Source: an uncultured Kiritimatiellota bacterium (GTDB lineage: Bacteria > Verrucomicrobiota > Kiritimatiellia > RFP12 > UBA1067). From it: 13,903 nt of DNA. Location of the stretch: NCBI GenBank assembly GCA_934667295.1, contig CAKULR010000022.1:1-13903 (forward strand). Direction: 5' to 3'. The notes beneath the pieces were generated by a model that made no database searches, was not told the DNA's origin, and saw only the letters and a list, made by a program, of their open reading frames with translations. Positions 6,948 to 13,753 of the stretch are shown one piece after another (positions within the stretch are counted from its first letter, which is position 1; each line of letters opens with the position of its first letter). A program made the position numbers and the translations under genes.

Positions 6948-8041
6948 ACCGACAGGAATGGATGCGAACGGAAATCGCGACATGGCGGCAGGAGGGCGTC
7001 ATCGACGACGGACTCGCCGCAACGCTGCTGGGGCGCTATGCCGCAGCGGATTCGAAGGTTTCGCTGGGGGCACGGATCGCCGGAATCTTCGGTGCGCTCC
7101 TCATCGGCCTGGGCGTCATTGCGCTCTTCGCCGCGAACTGGGATGTGTTCGGTCGTGGCGCGCGGGCGGCGTTGGCGCTGGCACCCGTTGTCCTCTGCGG
7201 CGTCCTTGCGCTGGTGGCGTCCCGGAAAGGGTGGACGTCCATGTCCCTCTGGGAACCGCTCGGCATCGCCTGGTGCATCGCGACGGGCGCCGCCGTCTGC
7301 CTGATCGCCCAGACGTACCAGATCGGCGGAACGGTGCCCGACCTCATCCTGTTCGTGGCGCTCTTGTGCCTACCCGTCGTCTGGGTGACGAGGGCCGTCG
7401 TTCCGATGGCGGTCTGGCCGGTCTTCGTGATTGCATGGGGCATCGCGATGAATCTGACGGGGTATACCGCCTGGCCGCTTACCGTCTGGTCGCTGGGACT
7501 GATGGCGCTCTCCCTGCCCGCCTTTGTCGCCTTCGTCCGGCGGAAGCCCGGCAGGATCGCGTTGAAAGCGGGGCAGATCATAACGGGGTTTGTCTATTCG
7601 TTCGGAACGGGGATTCTCCTTTTGTATGCGTTGCTGCCCACCAGCGCTATCATCTATGGGGCGGAGATCTTCATTGTCATCTTCTGGCTGTGTGCGGCGG
7701 TCGTCCTTCTCGTGGGCGTTTACTTCAAGCTGCCGTTCTGGATCACGCCCGCCCTCCTCGTAGCGACTGGCGCGGCGATGGCTGCGGCCTTTGCCTGGAT
7801 TGGCCTGTATGTCGCCGCGCTCGTGCTGGCCGTCGGTGTCGTCTATGCGGGCGTTCGCCGGATGAAGCTCTCCACGGTGAATCTCGGCGCCGCCCTGTTC
7901 CTGTGGCTTGTTCTCGTGAAGTTTTTTGAGAGCCGTCTGCCCTTCACGGGCAAGGGGATCGTACTCATCGGCGCCGGTGTGGCGTTGGTGGCCCTGAACG
8001 TTCGCATGCTGCGACTCAAGAAGAGGAGGACAACGACATGA
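6944..8041 (+). CDS. DUF2157 multi-spanning membrane protein
   Basis: A 365-aa inner-membrane protein of unknown function that I recognise as DUF2157. It begins with a short cytoplasmic segment rich in WRQEG-type residues (about 1-40). The family's first membrane helix follows, with GLGVIALFAANWD (55-67). AQTYQIGG (122-129), typical of this family, lies between later helices. About 10 hydrophobic segments follow, and the tail is basic (KKRRTTT). The start ATG 6944 overlaps the TetR stop by 4 bp. Upstream purines (GGAAAGG) can serve as the ribosome binding site. DUF2157 proteins are often encoded next to GDYXXLXY proteins, as here, so the two probably work together. The biochemical role is not known, and nothing in the sequence points to an active site. 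Confidence 0.85.
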   Translation: MNRQEWMRTEIATWRQEGVIDDGLAATLLGRYAAADSKVSLGARIAGIFGALLIGLGVIALFAANWDVFGRGARAALALAPVVLCGVLALVASRKGWTSMSLWEPLGIAWCIATGAAVCLIAQTYQIGGTVPDLILFVALLCLPVVWVTRAVVPMAVWPVFVIAWGIAMNLTGYTAWPLTVWSLGLMALSLPAFVAFVRRKPGRIALKAGQIITGFVYSFGTGILLLYALLPTSAIIYGAEIFIVIFWLCAAVVLLVGVYFKLPFWITPALLVATGAAMAAAFAWIGLYVAALVLAVGVVYAGVRRMKLSTVNLGAALFLWLVLVKFFESRLPFTGKGIVLIGAGVALVALNVRMLRLKKRRTTT

Positions 8042-8673
8042 ACAAGATGAAGAGAACGACACTCGTCGCACTGGTTCTGGCCGTGCAGGGACTTGCCCTC
8101 GGCTGGCTGATCCTGCGCTATGAACGTATTGTGGCGCAGGGCGTGGAGGTCCGCTTCCCGTGTACGGCATACGATCCCTGTGATCCACTGCGTGGGCGCT
8201 ATCTGCGGATGACCGTGGAGGAGAGAACGGCGACGTTGCCCTCCTCGGTGACGAATCTCGACTACGGGCTCAAGGACAAATTCGTCGTCCGCCTTGAACC
8301 GACGACGAACGGACTTTGGCATGTGGCCGAAGCGGCGTTCGAGCCGAAGAAGGAAGGCGTCTGGGTGAGGCCGAAATCTTCCAGAATGGATTACCGGCTG
8401 ACTTCGAGAGACCAACGGAAAAAGGAGTCCTGGAAGGATTTCAACCAGCGTCGCATGGCGTCGGGACCCGCCGTTTGCGCAACCTTCCCCGACCGGCTCT
8501 TCGTGAACGAGAAACTGGCGCCGGCGGCGGAAAGGCTGTTGCGCGAGAAATCACGCGACGCCGTTGCGGTCTACCGCGTCCTCGGAGGCAGAATCATCCT
8601 CACGGACATTGAACTCAACGGCAAGTCCGTGCTGAAGTGGGCCCGGGAAAACGGAAAGGAAGGTGGGAAATGA
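8038..8673 (+). CDS. GDYXXLXY-domain membrane-anchored protein
   Basis: A 211-aa protein with one N-terminal membrane helix (about residues 7-27) and a periplasmic domain, matching the GDYXXLXY family of unknown function. The family-naming motif is present in altered form: DPLRGRYLRM (49-58) has Arg for the Asp of GDY and Met for the final Tyr. Other supports are FPDRLFVNEKLA (150-161), like the family's 'yyv-E' stretch, and the C-terminal VAVYRVLGGRIILTDIELNGK (176-196). It overlaps DUF2157 and the lipoprotein gene by ATGA on both sides and has GAGGAGG upstream of ATG 8038. Co-occurrence with DUF2157 is a known pattern and strengthens the call. The middle (110-145) is strongly basic with several Arg/Lys pairs. 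Function is unknown. Confidence 0.8.
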   Translation: MNKMKRTTLVALVLAVQGLALGWLILRYERIVAQGVEVRFPCTAYDPCDPLRGRYLRMTVEERTATLPSSVTNLDYGLKDKFVVRLEPTTNGLWHVAEAAFEPKKEGVWVRPKSSRMDYRLTSRDQRKKESWKDFNQRRMASGPAVCATFPDRLFVNEKLAPAAERLLREKSRDAVAVYRVLGGRIILTDIELNGKSVLKWARENGKEGGK

Positions 8674-10583
8674 AAATGGCGCACTGGATTCTGGCGGGGT
8701 GCATGTTCGGTTTGCTGGCAGGGTGCCGGACGCCGACGATGAAGGGGACGCCGTTCTACGTGGGAGAGGAGAAGACGGCCGTCGGCGAAGTGTCCGACCG
8801 CGTGAACCTCTGGCCCCTTGCGTATTGGGACGATCCGACGGGCTCGATCGCCTGGCCGATCGTCTCCTTCTCGGACGACCAGTTTGCGATCCGCCCTCTC
8901 TATTCCCAGTACCGCCAGAACGGAGCTGGTGGACGGTATGACGAGTTCAATCTACTCTGGCCGTTCATCCAGGCGGATTTGGATGGGGCGATCTACCGAA
9001 TCTTTCCACTCTTCTTGGCGGAAGATTTCCAGTGCCTCTTTCCGCTCTACTGGAATTTCGACGACTGCAATGTCCTGTTCCCGTTGTGGCACTACAAGGG
9101 ACGGATGTTCGGTGACGAGATATCTGAGAGCGACTGGAAACTCTATACCCTGGGTGGTCTGGCCGGCATCCAGCATGTTGGTTCGAAGTTTCACTCCTCC
9201 TGGCTGTTCCCCCTCTGGTATGAGGATTCCGACGGGCGGTTCATCACGCCGGTCTGCGGGAAAACGCCAAACGCCCACTGGACCTTTCCGTTCTACTATA
9301 CAGACGACACCGGTCTTCTGGTGACGCCGTTTTACGGGAGGAAAGACGATACATCCTGGATCCTCCCGCTTTGCTATCAGAATTCGAATACGTTCGTTTC
9401 CTCGTTCTACATGCACGGGGATGAGGGTGCGGAAACGTGGTGGGCGATTCCAGCCCTCCTGGCGTGGGGGAGCACGGGATACGAAGGGTCTGAAACGGTA
9501 CGTTCCGACGGTAGGATCCTACTGGGTATCGGGTCCTGGTCGTTCGAGCGCAGGGAGCGGACCTGGAATCTGTTTCCGTTGATTCGCCAGACGTCCGGCC
9601 AGCGTTATTCGACGACCCGATTGGGCTGGATTCTTTCCGGGTGGGCATGTTCGGATGGAAATGTTGAATATGCCTATCTGTTTCCGGTGTTTCTGTGGAA
9701 GGATTCCGGTTCGTTCGTCTCGCCGTTGCTGGGGTGGGACAAACAGGGGGAGGAATGGACAGACGCCTATCTGCTTCCCCTGTTCGCCTGGTCACGCGGA
9801 CAGTCCCTCATGACACCCCTCTTTGGGTGGGGCCCGACATGGCGTTATGTAACGCCCCTCTTTATGTGGGGATCGACGTGGTGTTGTATGACGCCGTTTC
9901 TCGGATGGCGAACGGGGTCCGACAAGGGCGGATGGCTCTTCCCGATCTGGAATTACCGTGAAAGTCGCACATTCGACGAGACCTGTGCGCGATTGGACTG
10001 GGAGGCGACACGGATACCCGAGTGGATTGCCGTAGACAGGGAGGTGGTGACGAATCGGGCGGGCGATGTCTCGACGCAAGTGACGGGCCATGCGTTCAAC
10101 GTGCAGCGCCGCACGGACTGGCTGCTCTTTTCGGACAGCTTCCACACGATTGGAGGGAGCATGCACGGGGATCCGACGAACCGGCTTTATACGATTTCAT
10201 CACACCGGAAAATCGGGAACCGGCTTGGCGCGAACTATGATGCGAGACGGACGGCCACGTACAATCCCGCCACGCGGGAGAAGGTCTCGGATGTAGACGA
10301 AGTTTCGTCCAGTCTTCTCATCTGGCTGTACCAATACAACTGTGTCGAAGACCACATGGAGCAAACCATCCGCAAGCGGCGATGCCGTGGACTCTGGAAA
10401 CTGTGGGACTGGAATGAACAGGAAGGCGCCGTCTCCTTCGACGTCTTCCCGGGCTTCACCTACGATGCGCAGCCCAACGGGGCGTCACAGACCTCGTTCC
10501 TGTGGCGGTTCTTCCGATACGCACGCGATCCATCGAGCGGAACGTCGCTTGACGTGTTCTTCCTCCCCCTTTGGCGTCCATGA
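8670..10583 (+). CDS. Large aromatic-rich repeat lipoprotein, unknown function
   Basis: I do not recognise a named family. The 637-aa protein starts with a short type II signal peptide and a lipobox LLAGC (15-19), with Arg at +2. A second LAGC at 8-11 is too near the start to be the cleavage site. From residue 47 to about 426 it carries more than 20 copies of a tetrapeptide core [LIVMT]-[FTWL]-P-[LFIV] (such as LFPL, VTPF, ILPL). Cores fall at exact 13-residue steps: 179, 192, 205, 218, 231 and again 368, 381, 394, 407. In the first block FP and TP cores alternate, so the true unit may be a 26-residue pair of strands. Trp, Tyr and Phe are abundant, and the turns are rich in Asp/Gly/Ser. The last 200 residues lack the repeat until a final FLPLW. 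It likely faces the periplasm or sits in the outer membrane. Gene base composition is poorer in GC than its neighbours. Confidence 0.78.
   Translation: MKMAHWILAGCMFGLLAGCRTPTMKGTPFYVGEEKTAVGEVSDRVNLWPLAYWDDPTGSIAWPIVSFSDDQFAIRPLYSQYRQNGAGGRYDEFNLLWPFIQADLDGAIYRIFPLFLAEDFQCLFPLYWNFDDCNVLFPLWHYKGRMFGDEISESDWKLYTLGGLAGIQHVGSKFHSSWLFPLWYEDSDGRFITPVCGKTPNAHWTFPFYYTDDTGLLVTPFYGRKDDTSWILPLCYQNSNTFVSSFYMHGDEGAETWWAIPALLAWGSTGYEGSETVRSDGRILLGIGSWSFERRERTWNLFPLIRQTSGQRYSTTRLGWILSGWACSDGNVEYAYLFPVFLWKDSGSFVSPLLGWDKQGEEWTDAYLLPLFAWSRGQSLMTPLFGWGPTWRYVTPLFMWGSTWCCMTPFLGWRTGSDKGGWLFPIWNYRESRTFDETCARLDWEATRIPEWIAVDREVVTNRAGDVSTQVTGHAFNVQRRTDWLLFSDSFHTIGGSMHGDPTNRLYTISSHRKIGNRLGANYDARRTATYNPATREKVSDVDEVSSSLLIWLYQYNCVEDHMEQTIRKRRCRGLWKLWDWNEQEGAVSFDVFPGFTYDAQPNGASQTSFLWRFFRYARDPSSGTSLDVFFLPLWRP
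9204..9401 (+). repeat. Protein-level 13/26-residue repeat, block 1
   Basis: Codons 179-244 of the lipoprotein encode cores LFPL, ITPV, TFPF, VTPF and ILPL plus a degenerate sixth, each starting exactly 13 codons (39 bp) after the last. The DNA copies are diverged, so this is an old repeat maintained at protein level. Confidence 0.75.
9678..9899 (+). repeat. Protein-level 13-residue repeat, block 2, with a 39-bp DNA tandem duplication
   Basis: Codons 337-410 encode LFPV and VSPL 13 apart, then LLPL, MTPL, VTPL and MTPF at strict 13-codon steps. Units 9810-9848 and 9849-9887 match at 29 of 39 bases by hand count, including a shared CCCCTCTTT, so the array has expanded by DNA duplication more recently here than in block 1. 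Confidence 0.75.
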
Positions 10584-10584
10584 C

Positions 10585-10600
10585 CATTGTTCCGGCAATG
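10585..10600 (+). other. Small hairpin just after the lipoprotein stop
   Basis: CATTG and CAATG form a 5-bp stem around a 6-base loop, 2 bp beyond the stop codon. No T-run follows, so it is at best a weak or factor-dependent end signal. Confidence 0.25.
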
Positions 10601-10613
10601 AAAGGTGTTGGTT

Positions 10614-10774
10614 AACTCCGATGATTGATGCTCTCGTTACCGCTCCGCCGGCTACATCTGGCTTCGCAGAAGCCAGCCACAGACAATCGCTCTTAGGATC
10701 GTAAAGTGTGAATGAGACTACCTTTGGTAAAAGCATTCTGCGGAGCGGTAGCGTGAGCTTCACGAATCGGAGTT
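10614..10774. repeat. 161-bp inverted-repeat element (MITE- or REP-like) in the spacer
   Basis: Bases 10614-10650 and 10738-10774 are 37-bp imperfect inverted repeats. By hand pairing, 30 of 37 positions are Watson-Crick and one is G-T. Both the outer end (AACTCCGAT) and the inner part (ACCGCTCCGC) are perfect. The 87-bp interior holds an 8-bp hairpin and is less GC-rich than the genes. I see no transposase and no convincing target-site duplication (flanks GTT and GTA). It could be a small non-autonomous mobile element, a REP-type repeat, or a structured RNA at the end of the lipoprotein transcript. A 99-codon minus-strand reading frame crosses it but looks like chance. The whole gene-free stretch is 10584-10888. 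Confidence 0.65.
10658..10676. other. Perfect 8-bp hairpin inside the inverted-repeat element
   Basis: CTGGCTTC and GAAGCCAG are exact reverse complements around a GCA loop. It lies just inside the left arm of the larger inverted repeat. No T-run follows, so it is not a standard terminator. Confidence 0.6.
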
Positions 10775-10821
10775 GTAAAATCAACCTTATTTATTGCCGC
10801 ATCTAGATTGTTGGGAAACGC

Positions 10822-10836
10822 TCCGTTCGGAACGGA
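10822..10836. promoter_or_regulatory. 15-bp perfect palindrome, possible operator
   Basis: TCCGTTCGGAACGGA has two perfect 7-bp arms around a single central base, the size of a dimeric regulator site. It lies about 55 bp upstream of the hydrolase start, just after the AT-rich stretch 10776-10810, which is the likeliest promoter region though no good -35/-10 pair is visible. A link to the TetR protein upstream is conceivable but not shown. Confidence 0.4.
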
Positions 10837-10862
10837 CGAGTTCGCAACAGAAGGAGGAGGGA

Positions 10863-10892
10863 ATGGAGGAAAGCATGGAGAAGGGGCGATGA
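10863..10892 (+). CDS. Nine-codon leader ORF coupled to the hydrolase gene
   Basis: The window's best ribosome binding site, AAGGAGGAGG (10851-10860), precedes ATG 10863 by a normal distance (5 nt from AAGGAGG), but this ATG is not in the hydrolase frame. It opens a 9-codon frame, MEESMEKGR, whose TGA (10890-10892) overlaps the hydrolase ATG (10889) as ATGA. The arrangement suggests that ribosomes load at the strong site, translate the short peptide and re-start on the hydrolase. The peptide is highly charged, and I see no attenuator hairpin tied to it. It could be chance, but the exact SD, spacing and ATGA overlap together make that less likely. Confidence 0.45.
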   Translation: MEESMEKGR

Positions 10893-11785
10893 TTGCGGAG
10901 GCATTGATGATGGCGGCGACGGTATGGTACGTGCCGGGCTGGATGCGGACGCAGGAGCCGCAGGAGGGTGTGATGCCCGCGTTGACGAACGCCTATCCGC
11001 AGGCGCGGATCGCGTTCAAGGCGTGGGACGGCGACCGGCTGGTCTGGCCGTCGGCCGTCGCGTCCGCCGACCGGGAGGCGGAACGTCTTGCCCGCGAAAT
11101 CGTGGCGCTGCCCGCAGCCGAACGGGAACATCTCGTAATCGTGGGGCACTCCCTCGGCGGACGCATCACGGCGCGGGCGCTTGCGCGCCTGGCGGAGAGG
11201 AACCTGAAAATCAAACAGGCGGTCCTGCTCGCGGCGGCGATTCCGTCCGGAGATGCGGATCTCGCGCGGATGGGCGCGGCCTCCATCCATCCCGTCCTCG
11301 CGGTCTGCAATCCCGACGACATCACCCTCCGCTACGTCTACACCCTCGTCGGCGGCGAGAAGGGCGTTGCGTTCGGGGCGAACGGGTCCGCGTCCCCTCT
11401 GACAAACGTCGTCGAATGCGTGACGCCGCCCGACCTGACGGAGCAGGTGGAGATCGACCAATTCTGGGCGAAGTCCCAGACGCTCAAGGAGATCGCGAAC
11501 CACCACGCCCTCTTCTCCCTCGCCTACATGACGCGCCTCCTGAAGGGGGAGCGTCCGTCGGACGCGGTCATGGTGATGCAGGACTTCCCGACGATTCCGC
11601 ACCCGGTCATCGACGCCGGAATCTGGTGGGACGTCGTCGAGGAGGCGCAGGGCTGGAAACTCGAACGGCACAAGCTGACGGGGCACTTCCGCATCGTCTC
11701 CCCGGAACGTAGGGGAGTCGCCTGGGGTGGGGAGGAGGCCATGCGGGCGGCGTTCGGGAAAGTCCGGCGGCAGCTCCGGAAATGA
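10889..11785 (+). CDS. Alpha/beta hydrolase (lipase/esterase-like), substrate unknown
   Basis: A 298-aa protein with an alpha/beta-hydrolase core. A first strand (VWYVPGW, 12-18) is followed by the nucleophile elbow VIVGHSLGGR (83-92), a GxSxG motif with Ser88. Then come strand AVLLAAAIP (111-119), LAVCNPDD (137-144) with a candidate acid Asp143/144, and candidate His205, 206 or 266. Length and layout suit serine esterases, lipases or acyl-protein thioesterase-like enzymes. No signal peptide is evident; MIAEALMMAA is hydrophobic but short and lacks a positive N-terminus, so it is probably cytoplasmic. I chose ATG 10889 because GGAG lies 8 nt upstream and the longer frame begins with low-complexity residues from a TTG; 10907 is an alternative. 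It is separated from the lipoprotein by the 305-bp spacer and followed by recA with its own promoter. Confidence 0.78.
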   Translation: MIAEALMMAATVWYVPGWMRTQEPQEGVMPALTNAYPQARIAFKAWDGDRLVWPSAVASADREAERLAREIVALPAAEREHLVIVGHSLGGRITARALARLAERNLKIKQAVLLAAAIPSGDADLARMGAASIHPVLAVCNPDDITLRYVYTLVGGEKGVAFGANGSASPLTNVVECVTPPDLTEQVEIDQFWAKSQTLKEIANHHALFSLAYMTRLLKGERPSDAVMVMQDFPTIPHPVIDAGIWWDVVEEAQGWKLERHKLTGHFRIVSPERRGVAWGGEEAMRAAFGKVRRQLRK

Positions 11786-11805
11786 CGTTGCCCGCGCGTG
11801 TACCC

Positions 11806-11833
11806 TTGCGCGCGTTCGCGGTTATGGTATAAT
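11806..11833 (+). promoter_or_regulatory. recA promoter with extended -10
   Basis: TGGTATAAT (11825-11833) is a perfect extended -10, identical to the 9-mer at 1308-1316. A partial -35, TTGCGC (11806-11811), lies 16 bp upstream of the hexamer. The start point should fall near 11840, giving a leader of about 26 nt with AAGGAG (11851-11856) nine bases before the recA ATG. It sits in the 80-bp gap after the hydrolase. Confidence 0.72.
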
Positions 11834-11838
11834 GGCGA

Positions 11839-11850
11839 CCGTCAGGACGG
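11839..11850. promoter_or_regulatory. 12-bp palindrome at the recA start point, possible operator
   Basis: CCGTCAGGACGG has perfect 5-bp arms around AG and covers the predicted transcription start of recA. A dimeric repressor bound here would block the promoter, the expected place for an SOS-type operator. It does not match the E. coli or Bacillus LexA box. It could instead be a short 5' leader hairpin or chance. Confidence 0.35.
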
Positions 11851-11865
11851 AAGGAGCAGAAGGAC

Positions 11866-12906
<1,041 letters not shown>

Positions 12907-12919
12907 CGGATAAGGCGAA

Positions 12920-13255
12920 ATGACGCTTGAAGAACAGGTTAAGTTGATTGTACAGGCCCTTGAGGACAAGAAGGCCGTGGACGTGAAGACCTACGACGTG
13001 CGGGGTGTCTCGGGTCTCTGCGACGCATTCGTCGTCGCGACGGGCACGGCGGCGCCGCACCTCAAGGGACTTGTCGCGGGCGTGCAGCAGGCGATGCGGA
13101 CGGCGGGCGAATCGTCGTTCCGCGTGAGCGGCGACCCGGAGAGCGGCTGGATTGTGGTGGACTACGTGGACGTCGTCGTCCACGTGTTCTCGCCCGAGGC
13201 GCGTGCCTACTACGCGCTTGAACGCCTCTGGGACGGCGCGAAGGCTGTCATCTGA
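12920..13255 (+). CDS. rsfS: Ribosomal silencing factor RsfS (Iojap/YbeB family)
   Basis: RsfS binds ribosomal protein uL14 on the large subunit and blocks joining of the subunits when nutrients are scarce. The 111-aa protein matches the family's usual length of about 105-120. The order is typical: an N-terminal helix (EEQVKLIVQALEDKKA, 4-19), DVRGVSGLCDAFVVATGTA with the conserved CDxFV-type core, GWIVVDYVDVVVHVF and the closing ARAYYALERLWDGAK. It starts 13 bp after recA with a modest AAGGCGAA ribosome binding region. Its 3' end overlaps the oppositely oriented nrdG by 8 bp. In many genomes rsfS lies near nadD or rlmH, so a place behind recA is unusual, but the identification is clear. Confidence 0.95.
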   Translation: MTLEEQVKLIVQALEDKKAVDVKTYDVRGVSGLCDAFVVATGTAAPHLKGLVAGVQQAMRTAGESSFRVSGDPESGWIVVDYVDVVVHVFSPEARAYYALERLWDGAKAVI

Positions 13256-13742
13256 GGCGGAGGATGCGCTGGTTCGCGCTGCCCCGGAACGTGAGCGAGG
13301 GGTCCTTGAGCCCTTCGACGAAGGGCCCGTCGACGAGAACGTCAAGAAGGGCGAGGAATTCGTCCGTCACTTCCGTGCGCCAGCGCGACGCCGTGGCCTC
13401 GGGCAGAAGGTCCTGTTCGAGGACGCAGCCCGTGTAGCACCAGATGGTCTTCGTGTCGCCGAACCGGGTGCGGAAGCGGCGGAGGAAGGGCACGAGCGCA
13501 CGCTGGTTGGAGGGTTCCATCGGCTCGCCGCCGAGGAGCGTGAGCCCGGCGATCCAGGGAGGATCGAGCTCGGCGAGCAGGAAATCCTCGGTCTTCGCCG
13601 TGAAGGGTTTGCCGGCGGCGAAGTCCCACGTACTTTGGTTGAAGCAGCCCTTGCAGTGGTGCGTACAGCCCGAGACGAACAGCGACACGCGCACGCCCTC
13701 GCCGTTCGCGATGTCGCAGCCGATGATGCCGGAGTAGTTCAT
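13248..13742 (-). CDS. nrdG: Anaerobic ribonucleotide reductase activating protein NrdG
   Basis: NrdG is the radical SAM activase that uses a [4Fe-4S] cluster and S-adenosylmethionine to create the glycyl radical on NrdD, switching on class III ribonucleotide reductase under anaerobic conditions. The 164-aa protein has the cluster motif CTHHCKGC (Cys26, Cys30, Cys33; CX3CX2C), directly followed by FNQSTWD, which is diagnostic of NrdG. The SAM-binding LLGGEPM (69-75) and a Cys/Tyr-rich IWCYTG strand follow. The start is 11 bp after the nrdD stop, with GAGG just upstream, so the two form an operon read on the minus strand. Its stop lies inside the end of rsfS, a convergent arrangement with no room for a separate terminator. 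Confidence 0.96.
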   Translation of the reverse strand: MNYSGIIGCDIANGEGVRVSLFVSGCTHHCKGCFNQSTWDFAAGKPFTAKTEDFLLAELDPPWIAGLTLLGGEPMEPSNQRALVPFLRRFRTRFGDTKTIWCYTGCVLEQDLLPEATASRWRTEVTDEFLALLDVLVDGPFVEGLKDPSLTFRGSANQRILRLR

Positions 13743-13753
13743 GCCGCGCCGCC

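Noticed and set aside
10658..10676. The perfect hairpin as the operon terminator
   Set aside because: The 8-bp stem is good but the following bases are CCACAGAC, with no T-run, on either strand.
10485..10784. A 99-codon minus-strand reading frame crossing the lipoprotein end and the inverted-repeat element
   Set aside because: It overlaps the lipoprotein's conserved C-terminus, spans the repeat arms and has no recognisable domain or ribosome binding site. It is most likely a chance frame.
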